A stretch of DNA of 64,000 nt from Archangiaceae bacterium (GTDB lineage: Bacteria > Myxococcota > Myxococcia > Myxococcales > Myxococcaceae): positions 434,001 through 498,000 of the forward strand of contig JADJNS010000004.1 in the NCBI GenBank assembly GCA_016714225.1. The letters run 5' to 3'. The translations under genes were made by a program, and so were the position numbers. Under the pieces are notes generated by a model that saw only the letters and a program-made list of their open reading frames with translations, had not been told where the DNA came from and ran no database searches. Within the stretch, counting starts at the first letter, position 1, and each line of letters opens with the position of its first letter. This document shows, piece after piece, positions 1 through 11,266 of the stretch.

Positions 1-565
1 CGACCTGCGCTCGGGTGGCCTCGAGCGAGCCGCCGTTGTCGACCACCCAGGTGGCGTAGCGCCGCTTCTCGTCGAGCGGCAGCTGTGAGGCGATGCGGGC
101 CAGCGCCTCGTCGCGCGAGAGCCCGTTGCGCTGCATCAGGCGCTGCAGCTGCACCTCGGGCGGGGCCACCACCAGGAGCACCCCGTTCATCGCCTCGTGC
201 AGCCGGTTCTCGATCAGCAGCGCCGCGTCGTAGAACACCACCCTGGCCCCGGCCTCGAACGCTGCGCTGCTGCGCTCGATCATCAGCGCCCCGATGCGCG
301 GGTGGGTGATCGCATCGAGGGCCTTTCGCTCGGCGGCAGAGTGAAAGATGTGCTCGCCCAGCCGCTTGCGGTCGAGCGTGCCGTCTTGGGCGATGGCATC
401 GGGCCAGCGCGCCGCGATCTCTTGCAGCGCCGGCCCACCCGGCGCCACCACCTCACGGGCCAGCTGGTCGGCGTCGATCACCACCGCGCCCAACTCACGC
501 AGCATCTGGGTCACCGTGCTCTTGCCGGTGGCGATGCCGCCGGTGAGGCCCACCACCCGGCTCAC
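1..565 (-). CDS. coaE: Dephospho-CoA kinase, 3' part missing at window edge
   Basis: It phosphorylates the 3' hydroxyl of dephospho-CoA, the last step of coenzyme A synthesis in the cytoplasm. The reverse-strand reading starts MSRVVGLTGGIATGKST, with the P-loop GGIATGKST at residues 9-17. It continues with VVIDADQLAREVV and the ITHPRI segment typical of CoaE. About 188 codons are visible and the reading frame runs off base 1, so the C-terminal end is missing. The GTG start overlaps the TGA of the upstream exported-protein gene as GTGA, which fixes the start and implies translational coupling. Identification is firm. Confidence 0.93.
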   Translation of the reverse strand, partial: MSRVVGLTGGIATGKSTVTQMLRELGAVVIDADQLAREVVAPGGPALQEIAARWPDAIAQDGTLDRKRLGEHIFHSAAERKALDAITHPRIGALMIERSSAAFEAGARVVFYDAALLIENRLHEAMNGVLLVVAPPEVQLQRLMQRNGLSRDEALARIASQLPLDEKRRYATWVVDNGGSLEATRAQV

Positions 566-1008
566 TTCTTCTCCGGCAGAAACGCGAAGGTCTGCACCGT
601 CTTGCCGTCGGGGTTGAAGAACACCGCCAGCCCCAGCCTCACGTACGTGACGTACGCGCGGGTGGGGTCGTCGTGCTTCAAGTAGCAGGGCCGGTCGGGC
701 GCCTCGGGAACCTCGAGCGTGCACGCCGGGCCGTAGGCGCTCGCGATCTGCGGCAGGGTGAGCACCGGCTCGGGGAACACGTCGATGCGCTCGACCACGC
801 CGCTCTTGGGCTCGACGCGGAACTGGGTCTGGGTGGTGCCCTTGATCAGCTTGCCCTTCTGGTACGCCAGCACCTCGCGGCCGGCGGCGGTCACCACCTT
901 GCTGGGCTCACCGAAGCGCTTGAGCACGTCGTCGCGGGTCGACACACCGGGGGTGATGCCGTTCCACGGCTTGGCGAGCACCAGGTTGAGCAGCGCGAGG
1001 GTGAGCAT
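562..1008 (-). CDS. Small exported protein, BamE/SmpA-like fold suspected
   Basis: This 148-residue protein has a short hydrophobic N-terminus (MLTLALLNLVLA) that could be a signal peptide. It is followed by GITPGVSTRDDVLKRFGEP, which resembles the helix-turn pattern GMTxxxVxxxLGxP of BamE/SmpA-like domains. Two cysteines near residues 104 and 115 could form a disulfide. The ATG at 1008 was chosen over an in-frame start 25 codons upstream because GGAGG lies 10 bases ahead of it and the hydrophobic segment then begins at residue 2. It overlaps coaE by 4 bases and is divergent from the cytochrome gene. The function is unknown and the BamE-like fold is inference. Confidence 0.7.
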   Translation of the reverse strand: MLTLALLNLVLAKPWNGITPGVSTRDDVLKRFGEPSKVVTAAGREVLAYQKGKLIKGTTQTQFRVEPKSGVVERIDVFPEPVLTLPQIASAYGPACTLEVPEAPDRPCYLKHDDPTRAYVTYVRLGLAVFFNPDGKTVQTFAFLPEKK

Positions 1009-1051
1009 CTCTTCTTGGCCTCCATGTTTACCGTTTGAGGTATGAGGAGTC

Positions 1052-1513
1052 ATGGCGAAGTGGTTGATGTTCGTCGTTTGCATCGCGGCCTCGGCGGCCC
1101 TGGGGTACGGCTACCTCGGCGCCGAGAGCTGCCAGGGCTGCCACCCCGACGCGTACGCCGCCTGGCGCACCTCGGCGCACTCGCGCGCCAAAGAGACGCT
1201 GTCGGCGGCCCAGCAGAAAGACGCGCGCTGCCTGTCGTGCCACTCGCCGGCCGAGGCCGAGCAGCAGGTGGTGAACGTGAGCTGCGAGAGCTGTCACGGC
1301 GGCGGCCAGTACTACTCGGCGCGCTACGTGATGAAAGACCCCGAGCTGGCGCGGCTGGTGGGCCTGGTCGACCCCTCCGAGAAGGGGTGCCGCACCTGTC
1401 ACGACGCCTCGTCGCCCTCGCTCAAGCCGTTCGACTTCGTCACCAAGTTGAAGGCCATCGACCACTGGACGGTCGAGCGCAACAAGCGCAGCGGCGCACC
1501 GGCGGAAAGATGA
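1052..1513 (+). CDS. Tetraheme c-type cytochrome, periplasmic
   Basis: The 153-residue product has an N-terminal hydrophobic signal or anchor (residues 4-20) and four CXXCH heme-binding motifs at 27-31 (CQGCH), 60-64 (CLSCH), 78-82 (CESCH) and 113-117 (CRTCH). This matches small multiheme cytochromes of the cytochrome c554/NapC-like kind that carry electrons in the periplasm. Extra His residues (for example 43) could be distal ligands. The start is set by TGAGGAG just before the ATG. Its stop overlaps the engB start as ATGA, so the two are co-translated although functionally unrelated. The redox partner cannot be read from the context. Confidence 0.88.
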   Translation: MAKWLMFVVCIAASAALGYGYLGAESCQGCHPDAYAAWRTSAHSRAKETLSAAQQKDARCLSCHSPAEAEQQVVNVSCESCHGGGQYYSARYVMKDPELARLVGLVDPSEKGCRTCHDASSPSLKPFDFVTKLKAIDHWTVERNKRSGAPAER

Positions 1514-2133
1514 TTCGGGTTCTCGACGCCCGGTTCTTCACCACCGCCACCCAGGCGCACCAGTACCCCAAGCCCGCCTTCCCCGAGGTCGCGTTCGCGG
1601 GGCGCTCGAACGTCGGCAAGTCGTCGATGATCAACGCGCTGTGCGGGCGCAAGAAGCTGGTGCGCGTCTCGAACACGCCCGGCCGCACCCGCACCTTGAA
1701 CTTCTTCGACGTCGACCTCGAGGTCGAGAAGAAGAAGCGCACCCTGCGCCTGTGCGATCTGCCCGGCTACGGCTACGCCAAGGCCTCGAAGACCGATCGC
1801 GACCAGTGGCGAAAGATGATCTCCGAGTACCTCGACGAGCGGTCGGTGCTCAAAGCGGTGGTGGCCATCGTCGACGCCGAGATCGGCGCGCAAGACAGCG
1901 ACATTCAGATGATCGAGTACCTCTCGGCGGGCAACAGCGCGGCGCAGATTCTGGTGGTGGCCACCAAGATCGACCGGGTCGCGAAGTCGAAGTGGTTCGG
2001 GCGCCGGCAGAAGATCTCCGAGGCGCTGCAGGTGCCGCTCGAGGCGGTGGTGGCCTTCTCCTCGACAGAGCGCCACGGCATCGACACCGTGTGGGATCGC
2101 CTGCTCGCCGCCGCCGCCGCGAAGGCCCCTTGA
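1510..2133 (+). CDS. engB: Ribosome biogenesis GTPase EngB (YsxC/YihA)
   Basis: This 207-residue GTPase of the TRAFAC class acts in assembly of the 50S ribosomal subunit. The G1 P-loop GRSNVGKSS is at residues 31-39, G2/switch I is in NTPGRTRTLNFF, G3 is DLPGYGYA, G4 appears as TKID (normal for EngB) and a G5-like FSS follows. Length matches the family. The ATG at 1510 overlaps the cytochrome stop and is preceded by GGCGGAAAG. Longer upstream readings in this frame are only the shadow of the cytochrome gene. Confidence 0.95.
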   Translation: MIRVLDARFFTTATQAHQYPKPAFPEVAFAGRSNVGKSSMINALCGRKKLVRVSNTPGRTRTLNFFDVDLEVEKKKRTLRLCDLPGYGYAKASKTDRDQWRKMISEYLDERSVLKAVVAIVDAEIGAQDSDIQMIEYLSAGNSAAQILVVATKIDRVAKSKWFGRRQKISEALQVPLEAVVAFSSTERHGIDTVWDRLLAAAAAKAP

Positions 2134-2167
2134 CCCGTCTGCACGCTGCGCTATCGAGGTTCTCACC

Positions 2168-3721
2168 GTGAGCTCGTCGGCAGAAAAGAAGTCGAAGCGG
2201 GCCGAGCTGGTGAAGCGCCTCGAGGCGCTGGTGCCCAAGCGCCGCCTCGACGCGATGATGGAAGAGGTCGACGGCCGGGCGCTGGTGAGCTCGCTGCCCG
2301 CCGAAGACGTGTACGGCACCATCGTCGACGTGGGGCTCAACGACTCGACCGAGGTGGTGCAGCTCGCCACGCCAGAGCAGTTCCGCACCTTCGTCGATCT
2401 CGCCGCCTGGTCGCGCGATCGCATGGACCCGATCGAGGTGCTGCACTGGCTGCGCGCGGGCCGCGGCGACGACGAAGAAGAGTACCTGCACAAGCTCAAG
2501 GCGCTCGACATCGAGATCGTCGAGCTGCTCTTCAAGAAGCTGGTCACCCTCTACGACCTCGAAGAAGACCCCGACGCGAACCCCGAAGGCATCACCATCG
2601 AGACGCCCGAGGGCAAGTGGCTGGTCGAGCTCAGCCTCGACGGCGCCGACGGCGTCGCGCTGCGCCAGCTCACCATGGACCTGATGGCCCAGAGCCCCTT
2701 CGAGCTCTCGCGCTTCCTCGAGGCGGTGCGGTGGGAGACCACCGCCGAGCTGGAAGAGACCGCCTACCAGTTCCGCTCGGCGCGCCTGGCCGACCTCGGC
2801 TTCCCCCCGATGGAAGAGGCGGTGAAGCTCTTCGCCTGGGTCGACCCCGCCAAGTACGCCCCCGCAAAGGCCGCGCCCGCCCTCGCCACCCAAGAGAGCT
2901 TCGTCGCCGCGGCCTTCGCCGGCCTCGACGCGCACGAGCGCAACGTGCTCGAGGCCCAGGTGCGCTACCTGGTGAACTCGGCGCTGGTGGCCGAAGGGGC
3001 CGAGCCCGGTGACCCGCCCTCGATTCGCCGGCTCTCGGAGCAGGCGCGCGACTACCTGAACCTCGGGCTCGAGCACCTGTGCGGGGGCGACCCCAGGTCG
3101 GCCGCCGAGGTGCTGCGCGAGCGGCCGCTGAAGCTGGTGTTCCAGATCGGCTTCTCGCTCACCCTGCAGCTCAAGCGGCAGGTCGAGCGGCTGGCCTCCG
3201 AGCCGGGCTCGAAGTTCGCCGAGACCTGGCTCACCCTCGACGACGAGGCCGCCGCGCTGCAGGCGCTCACCCGGCGCAGGCCGCTCAAGGCGCTGAAGGT
3301 GCCCGGCGCCGAGCCGGTGCCGTTTCGCTGGCGGCGCGAGCTGGGCGAGAGCGAGGCGCTGTTGCAGAAGGTGCGGGCGCAGCGCGACGTGTTCGGCAAG
3401 CTCCTGGGCGCTTCTCCTGCCGAGGTGGTGGCGCGCTTCGGGGTGAAGAAGTTCTCCGAGCTGGGCGCGCAGCGGCTGTTCGCGGCCGCGGCGGCGTGGG
3501 CGTACGCCACCGGCGCGGTGAAGGTCGAGCCGTTCGACCGGTCGCAGCTCGACGCGCTGCTCGAGCCGGGCGGCAAGGCCTCGGGCCTGCTGCCCGACGC
3601 GATGGTCGAGCGGGTGCTGGCGCCGGTGCGCGCCGAGCTCACCGAGCTCAAGCGCCGAGACGGTGCCATCGAGCCCGAGAAGATCACGCTGCTGCCCATC
3701 GCCGGTCAGTCGCTGCTGTAG
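2168..3721 (+). CDS. DUF6178 family protein
   Basis: This is a soluble, acidic 517-residue protein without signal peptide or membrane segment. Its pattern (KRLEALVPKRRLDAMM at the start, LIxxLPAEDVYxTIxDVG, LHWLRAGRGDDEEEYLHKLK, PFELSRFLEAVRW) agrees with my recollection of the DUF6178 family, which is common in Myxococcota and has no assigned function. The GTG start at 2168 follows engB by 34 bases, so it may belong to the same transcript. No catalytic motif is visible. The family call rests on memory of the pattern, not on a search. Confidence 0.75.
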   Translation: MSSSAEKKSKRAELVKRLEALVPKRRLDAMMEEVDGRALVSSLPAEDVYGTIVDVGLNDSTEVVQLATPEQFRTFVDLAAWSRDRMDPIEVLHWLRAGRGDDEEEYLHKLKALDIEIVELLFKKLVTLYDLEEDPDANPEGITIETPEGKWLVELSLDGADGVALRQLTMDLMAQSPFELSRFLEAVRWETTAELEETAYQFRSARLADLGFPPMEEAVKLFAWVDPAKYAPAKAAPALATQESFVAAAFAGLDAHERNVLEAQVRYLVNSALVAEGAEPGDPPSIRRLSEQARDYLNLGLEHLCGGDPRSAAEVLRERPLKLVFQIGFSLTLQLKRQVERLASEPGSKFAETWLTLDDEAAALQALTRRRPLKALKVPGAEPVPFRWRRELGESEALLQKVRAQRDVFGKLLGASPAEVVARFGVKKFSELGAQRLFAAAAAWAYATGAVKVEPFDRSQLDALLEPGGKASGLLPDAMVERVLAPVRAELTELKRRDGAIEPEKITLLPIAGQSLL

Positions 3722-3753
3722 AGGCTTCGTCCCTCAAAGGGGGTTCTCTCGCC

Positions 3754-4659
3754 ATGCTCTGTCCCGTCTGTGGGTACTCCAACGCCGCCGCAGCCACCCA
3801 GTGCCAGGCCTGCGGCACCCAGCTGGTCGCCGAGCCGAAGCCCGCCGCGCGCGCAGGTGATGCGGTGTGCGCCAACCACCCCGAGCAGCCTGCGCTGCAG
3901 CCGTGCGCGCGGTGCGGCACGTTCTACTGCGCCGCGTGCCTCGAGCGCGCCGCCGACAATCAGCTCTACTGCGCCAACTGCCGCGCCCGCTCGGGCCTGC
4001 CGTGGGATCAGCGCGAAGAGCTGGGCCTCTTGCGCGCCTGGTTTCAGACCTGCACCCGGCTGATGCTCGAGCCGACCCAGACGCTGGCCGTGACGCCGCG
4101 CGACGGCAGCATCGCCTCGTCGCTGCTCTTCACGGCGCTGTGCGCGTGCGCGGGCGTGATCACCACCTTGATGCTCTGCATACCCGCCTATGGGCGCATC
4201 ATCTACATGGCGCTCGATGCCGCGAAGAAGACCGGTGAAGGCAGCGGGGCGCCGGCGCTGGGCCTCGGCCTGGTGGGCGGCGCCGCGATCTTCATCGTCT
4301 ATTTCGGCATGGCGGTGGGCGGGCAGGTGGTCTCGCTGTTCGTGCTGGGCGCGCTGGAGCACCTGATCTTGAAGCTGCTCGGCGAGCGCGAGGTGGGCGA
4401 GTACACCGTCACGGTTCGCGCGCACGCGCTCGGGCTCGCGCCGTTCGTGATCGGCCTGATCCCGTTCTGTGGCCCGATGGTGATGGGCCTGTGGTCGCTG
4501 GTGCTGCGCTGCATCACCCTGATGCACCTGCAGCGGGTGAGCGCGGGCAAGGCGGTGGCGGCGATCTTGGGGCCGGTGGTGATTCTGTGCGGGTGCCTGG
4601 GCCTGGGCTACGTCGTGATCATCGCGGCGGCGGTCGGGGCGTCGGGCCTGTCGCGCTGA
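3754..4659 (+). CDS. Zinc-ribbon membrane protein with YIP1-like domain
   Basis: The 301-residue protein starts with a zinc ribbon (CPVCGYSN then CQACG, residues 3-23). A B-box-like Cys/His cluster follows (CANHPEQPALQPCARCGTFYC through CANCRAR, residues 40-82). The C-terminal half has about five hydrophobic segments and fits the YIP1 membrane-domain fold. Such proteins are frequent in Myxococcota and have no established role. AAAGGGGG 9 bases upstream supports the ATG. The last 41 bases overlap convergent pyrD. Confidence 0.78.
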   Translation: MLCPVCGYSNAAAATQCQACGTQLVAEPKPAARAGDAVCANHPEQPALQPCARCGTFYCAACLERAADNQLYCANCRARSGLPWDQREELGLLRAWFQTCTRLMLEPTQTLAVTPRDGSIASSLLFTALCACAGVITTLMLCIPAYGRIIYMALDAAKKTGEGSGAPALGLGLVGGAAIFIVYFGMAVGGQVVSLFVLGALEHLILKLLGEREVGEYTVTVRAHALGLAPFVIGLIPFCGPMVMGLWSLVLRCITLMHLQRVSAGKAVAAILGPVVILCGCLGLGYVVIIAAAVGASGLSR

Positions 4660-5614
4660 CCAGCTCTTTCACCAGCCGGGGGCCCTGGTAGATGAGCCCG
4701 CTGTAGATCTGCACCAGGCTCGCGCCGGCCTTCAGCTTGAGCTGCACGTCATCGGGCCCGAACACGCCGCCCACGCCGATGGTCGGCAGCCTGCCGCGAA
4801 CCCGCGCCAGCACCTCGGTCGAGCGCTGCAGCAGCGGCCGGCCCGACAGCCCGCCCGCCTCGGGGTGAATGAACGGGCGCTTCACCGTGGTGTTGGTGGC
4901 GATCAGACCCGCCGCGCCCTCGGCCACCGCGACCTCGACCGCGGCGTCGACCGCCTCGTCTTCGAGGTCGGGGGCGATCTTGAGCAGCACCGGGCGGGCG
5001 CCGGCCTCGGCCCGGGTGGCCTGCAAGATGCGGCGCAGCGCCTCGGGCTCTTGCAGGGCGCGCAGGCCGGGCGTGTTGGGCGACGAGAGGTTCACCACCA
5101 GGTAGTCGCACAGCCCGGCGAGCAGCCGCGCGCCCAAGGCGTAGTCGTCGTGCGCGCGCTCGTTGGGGGTGTCTTTGTTCTTGCCCAGGTTGACCCCGAT
5201 GGGGCCGGGCCGCCACTCGAGCTCGGAGAGCCGCGAGGCCATCGCGTGGGCGCCGAGGTTGTTGAAGCCCATGCGGTTGAGGAGCGCGCCGTGCTCGGGC
5301 ACGCGAAACAGCCGCGGCCGGTCGTTGCCGGGTTGGGGGCGCGGGGTCACCGTGCCGACCTCGACGAAGCCGAAGCCCAGCGCGAACAGCCCCACCATGG
5401 CCTCGGCGTTCTTGTCGAGGCCGGCGGCGAGCCCGATGCGGTTGGGGAAGGTGAGCCCGAACACGGTGGTGGCGTGCGCCGGGTCGTCAGGGCCGCGCAG
5501 CGCCCGGGCGAGGCCCGGCGAGCCCTCGAGCAGCGACAGCGCGCCGAGCCCGAGGTGGTGCGCGGCCTCCGCGTCGAGGCGGAAGAGCAGGGGCTTGAGC
5601 AGCTGCTGGTACAC
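4619..5614 (-). CDS. pyrD: Dihydroorotate dehydrogenase (quinone), class 2
   Basis: It oxidises dihydroorotate to orotate with FMN and membrane quinone, the fourth step of pyrimidine synthesis. The 331-residue sequence has the class 2 N-terminal amphipathic helix (YQQLLKPLLFRLDAEAAH), NRIGLAAGLDKNA, the GTVTPRPQPGN loop, and NLSSPNTPG at 175-183 containing the class 2 catalytic Ser. FMN phosphate is bound by GVGGV and YSGLIYQGP. The GTG start at 5614 is 3 bases after the stop of the deaminase-like gene, so the two nucleotide-metabolism genes form an operon. Confidence 0.95.
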   Translation of the reverse strand: MYQQLLKPLLFRLDAEAAHHLGLGALSLLEGSPGLARALRGPDDPAHATTVFGLTFPNRIGLAAGLDKNAEAMVGLFALGFGFVEVGTVTPRPQPGNDRPRLFRVPEHGALLNRMGFNNLGAHAMASRLSELEWRPGPIGVNLGKNKDTPNERAHDDYALGARLLAGLCDYLVVNLSSPNTPGLRALQEPEALRRILQATRAEAGARPVLLKIAPDLEDEAVDAAVEVAVAEGAAGLIATNTTVKRPFIHPEAGGLSGRPLLQRSTEVLARVRGRLPTIGVGGVFGPDDVQLKLKAGASLVQIYSGLIYQGPRLVKELVSATGPTPRPPPR

Positions 5615-5617
5615 GCG

Positions 5618-6634
5618 TCAGTTCTTGGCGATGAACGAGTACTCGCGGGCCCAGGCGAGCGACTGATCGACCTGGGTGGCGCTCAAGATGTTGTTCGACT
5701 CGATGAGCTGCACCTCGCGCGACATGTCGGTCTCGAGCAGGTACGGGCCGTCGGTGTTGATGGTGACCTTGACGCCGCGATCCCAGAAGGTGCGGACGAT
5801 GTGCTCGAACTCCTTGATGCCCTCGACCGCGCGGGTGTGCAGGTTGCTGGTGGGGCACAGCTCGAGCACCACGTCGCGTTCCTTCAAGAGCTTCATCGCC
5901 GCTTCGTCGTAGGCGGCGCGAATGCCGTGGCCGATGCGGTGGGGCTTGAGCTTCTCGACCACGGCGATGACGCCCTCGGCGCCGGTGCCGGCGGTCTCGC
6001 CGGTGTGCACGGTGGTCTTGAGGCCCGCGGCGCGCGCCCGCGCGAACAGATCTTCGTAGGCGGGCACCACCTCGGCCTTGAGCTCGAGCGCGTCGCGCTC
6101 GGTGCCGGCGAGGTCGATGCCCAGCACGCCGCGAGAGCGGTACTTGATCGCCTTCTCGAGAATGATGGCGTTGGTCTTGTGGTCGAACTCGCGCGCCAGG
6201 CAGAAGATCAGGCAGGCGCGCACCCCGTACTCGAGCACCGCGCGATCCATACCGCGCAGGGCGGCGTGAATGATGTGATCGAGGTCGAGCTCGGAGTGAA
6301 GGTTGCGCTTCATCGGGTTGAAGCGCAGCTCGATCTGCGTGACGTTGCTGCTGCGGTATTCCTTGCCGATCACCTCGTACACCGAGCGCTCGATGGCGGT
6401 CGGAGACGACTGAATCTTCTCCGTCCAGGTGTGCATGATCTTGAGGTACTCCTCGAGCGAGCCGACCTTGTCGGGGCGCGAGGTGATCAGCTCGACGAAC
6501 TCGAAGTAGTTCTTCACCGGCAGCTTGAAGCCCTGGCTGTGGGCGATCGACCAGAGAATGTGGGGAGCGACCGCGCCGCCGACATGAATGTGGAGATCGA
6601 TGAGCTCGCGAGGTGCCATGGCTACGAATGCCAT
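5618..6634 (-). CDS. Adenosine deaminase-like metal hydrolase, substrate uncertain
   Basis: The protein is about 338 residues and belongs to the metallo-dependent hydrolase / adenosine deaminase family. Zinc ligands are visible: DLHIH (His15, His17 from the chosen start), HTGET, RIGHGI and the Asp of NTDGP. Two positions that contact substrate in classical adenosine deaminase differ. The LDG after the HxH is VGG, and the second Asp of TDDP is Gly. This suggests a different purine or nucleoside-like substrate. The start is uncertain: ATG 6634 and ATG 6619 are both possible and neither has a good ribosome binding site. It is co-transcribed with pyrD. Confidence 0.75.
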   Translation of the reverse strand: MAFVAMAPRELIDLHIHVGGAVAPHILWSIAHSQGFKLPVKNYFEFVELITSRPDKVGSLEEYLKIMHTWTEKIQSSPTAIERSVYEVIGKEYRSSNVTQIELRFNPMKRNLHSELDLDHIIHAALRGMDRAVLEYGVRACLIFCLAREFDHKTNAIILEKAIKYRSRGVLGIDLAGTERDALELKAEVVPAYEDLFARARAAGLKTTVHTGETAGTGAEGVIAVVEKLKPHRIGHGIRAAYDEAAMKLLKERDVVLELCPTSNLHTRAVEGIKEFEHIVRTFWDRGVKVTINTDGPYLLETDMSREVQLIESNNILSATQVDQSLAWAREYSFIAKN

Positions 6635-6698
6635 GAAACCGGCTTCAGAGTCTACGCAGTTTGAGGCCCTCTCCCGACGCGTGCGAGCGGCCACGCGA

Positions 6699-7607
6699 TC
6701 AGCGGAAGTTGGCTCCGCCGCCACCGGCCCAGACCAGCTCGAAGGTCACGTCTGCGTTCGACGTCGACGCCGTGCCGCGGGCCGTGCGGCTGAGCCCGCA
6801 CACGCTGCACACGTCGCCCGCCTGAAAGTGCGAGAACAGGCTCGCCGCCACGGTGAGCGACCCTGCGCTGTCGCTCACGTCGCACTCGATCACGCCGCGA
6901 TCGGGGTTGCCCGCGTCGGTGCCCTGGGCCGCCATCAGCAGCCGCACCCGTCGGTCGGCCGGGCCGGGCTGCCAGGTGAAGGTGAGGTCGGCGGCGCGGT
7001 CGACGTCGAGCGTGGTGGTGCTGCTCCAGGCCGGGCTCAGCGAGGCCGGCGGGCCGGGCTGCACCGCCTGGGCGGTGAACGGCGCCACCGTGTCGCCCAC
7101 CGCGCTGACCGTCACCGTGTCGCCCGCCGCCGGAGGCGTCGGCGGCCCCCACTGGAAGGTGAAGTAGCCGCCCGCCCCCGGCTCGAGCCCCGCCACCTCG
7201 GCGCCGTTGACCGAGAAGCTCACCCGGCCTGCCGTCACCACCTGGGGGAGAGGCGTGTTGCCGGGGGGCAGGTGAAAGCAGCACGCGCCGGCGCGCTCGA
7301 CCGCCGCACCGCAGTCGCCGCTGGGGCCGGTGGGAGGTGCCTGGAACACCGCCGACGCGATGTGCAGCCCGTTCGCGCGCTCGAGGGTGGAGATCTCGAC
7401 CCTGCCCAGGTAGCGGGTGCCGCCATCGCCCTCGGTGCCGCCGTCGTGCCCCGCGTCGTGCCCCGCGTCGTGCCCCGCGTCGTGCCCCGCGTCCTGCCCC
7501 GCATCTCCAGAGCACCTGGCGCCGGGCGCCTCGCACCCGTCATCGGTGGGGCGGCAGGCGGCAGCCGCGATCGATACCAGCACCAGCATCAGCTTTGAGT
7601 TTCGCAT
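6699..7607 (-). CDS. Putative lipoprotein with Ig-like region and GHDA repeat
   Basis: This 302-residue secreted protein has an N-terminal signal ending in IAAAAC (Cys18), probably a lipidation site. A low-complexity linker of Gly-His-Asp-Ala units follows, then a beta-rich region with a likely Cys pair (ACCFHLP) and a second Cys pair (CSVCG) near the C-terminus. No enzyme motif is seen. It lies 50 bases downstream of the sigma-factor gene on the same strand and may be expressed with it. The function is unknown. Confidence 0.7.
   Translation of the reverse strand: MRNSKLMLVLVSIAAAACRPTDDGCEAPGARCSGDAGQDAGHDAGHDAGHDAGHDGGTEGDGGTRYLGRVEISTLERANGLHIASAVFQAPPTGPSGDCGAAVERAGACCFHLPPGNTPLPQVVTAGRVSFSVNGAEVAGLEPGAGGYFTFQWGPPTPPAAGDTVTVSAVGDTVAPFTAQAVQPGPPASLSPAWSSTTTLDVDRAADLTFTWQPGPADRRVRLLMAAQGTDAGNPDRGVIECDVSDSAGSLTVAASLFSHFQAGDVCSVCGLSRTARGTASTSNADVTFELVWAGGGGANFR
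7443..7502 (-). repeat. 12-bp tandem repeat inside the lipoprotein gene
   Basis: Five tandem copies of GTCGTGCCCCGC (plus-strand reading), the last with one mismatch, encode the linker GQDA-GHDA-GHDA-GHDA-GHDG. The unit is a multiple of three, so copy number can change without breaking the frame. Confidence 0.9.
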
Positions 7608-7657
7608 CGCCCACCCAGACAGGGCGGGGCCCCCAGACGGCGCGCGCGACGGTGCCT

Positions 7658-8518
7658 TCAGCCTTTTGTCGCGGACTTGGACAACGAGGCGAGGGCCCCG
7701 GCGAGATCGAACCGGGGCTGGCTGCGGAGCACGCCGAGCAGGCTCTCGAGCTCGCCGGGGGCGACGCCGAGCTCGCCCTCGAACCGCTGCAGCAGCTCGT
7801 GCCTGAGGCGATCTCGGGCGCGCGCGAGCCTGCGCACCACGGTGGCGCGGTCGACCTCGAGCTGCTCGGCGAGCGCCTTGAGGTCGACGTCTTCGACGAA
7901 GCGCGCGCGCAGCAGGCGCCGTTCTTCGGCGCTCAGCGCGGTCACCGCGAGGTCGAGCGCTCGGCGGAACCGGTCGCTCGCCTGGGCGCGAATCGCCTCG
8001 AGCTCGGGGCGGTCGGGGGCGACGAGCGTGGCGAAGAGCCGGTCCGACTCGTCGCTCGGCAGCGGCGTCTGCGCCGGTAGCGAGTTCAAGAAGTCGCGCG
8101 TCGCCACCACCTTGGCCCACGAGGCGAGTGGGGCGCGCCCGCGGTACTCGCGCAGCTTGGTGGGCCCGGTGAGAATGCGGGTCAGCGCGCGCTGCGTCGC
8201 CTCGGCGAGGTCGGCCTCGCTCTCGACGCGGCGGCGCAGCGTCGAGCGCATGGCGCGGGTGAGCACCTCGGTCGCCACCGTGATGGCGCCTGCGATGCCC
8301 TGCCCGCAGGCGGCGGCGAGCACCACGTCTTGCCAGTGCAGTGCCGCGCCGCCCGCCAGCAGCTCGGCGCAGTAGCGCCCCAGCTGATCGGCGTCGACCT
8401 GCGCGGCGAACGCCGACCAGTGCCGCTCGGCGGCACCGAGCGCCGAGCGATCTCGGCCCTCGAGCTCTCGGCCCCAGGCCTCTTCCACCGCGGTCAGCCA
8501 CGGCGAGGTGCGCGCCAC
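7658..8518 (-). CDS. Sigma-70 family (ECF-like) RNA polymerase sigma factor
   Basis: The 286-residue protein has a region 2-like segment (ADLAEATQRALTRIL then SWAKVVATRDFLNSL, about residues 105-155). A clear region 4 helix-turn-helix (LSAEERRLLRARF, LKALAEQLEVDRATVVRRLARARDRL) lies at about 195-245. The roughly 90-residue N-terminal extension is longer than in standard ECF factors, and a short C-terminal tail follows region 4. The gene faces the kinase gene across only 33 bases, and the kinase begins with an anti-sigma-type zinc motif. The pair therefore looks like a sigma factor with its dedicated regulator. The target promoter is not known. Confidence 0.8.
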   Translation of the reverse strand: MARTSPWLTAVEEAWGRELEGRDRSALGAAERHWSAFAAQVDADQLGRYCAELLAGGAALHWQDVVLAAACGQGIAGAITVATEVLTRAMRSTLRRRVESEADLAEATQRALTRILTGPTKLREYRGRAPLASWAKVVATRDFLNSLPAQTPLPSDESDRLFATLVAPDRPELEAIRAQASDRFRRALDLAVTALSAEERRLLRARFVEDVDLKALAEQLEVDRATVVRRLARARDRLRHELLQRFEGELGVAPGELESLLGVLRSQPRFDLAGALASLSKSATKG

Positions 8519-8551
8519 GCCCCCAGCCTACAAGGACTATGGTGGCCGGGC

Positions 8552-11185
<2,634 letters not shown>

Positions 11186-11266
11186 GGGTTTGCTGAAAAG
11201 CGCGTCAAAACGCGGGCGCTGCGGTGTGCGTGCGCCGTTTGGGCGGCTCGTGCTGTCTCTGCCCGC

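Noticed and set aside
1042..2133. A 363-residue fusion of an Arg-rich region with EngB
   Set aside because: The first 156 codons are the wrong frame of the cytochrome gene; EngB starts at 1510.
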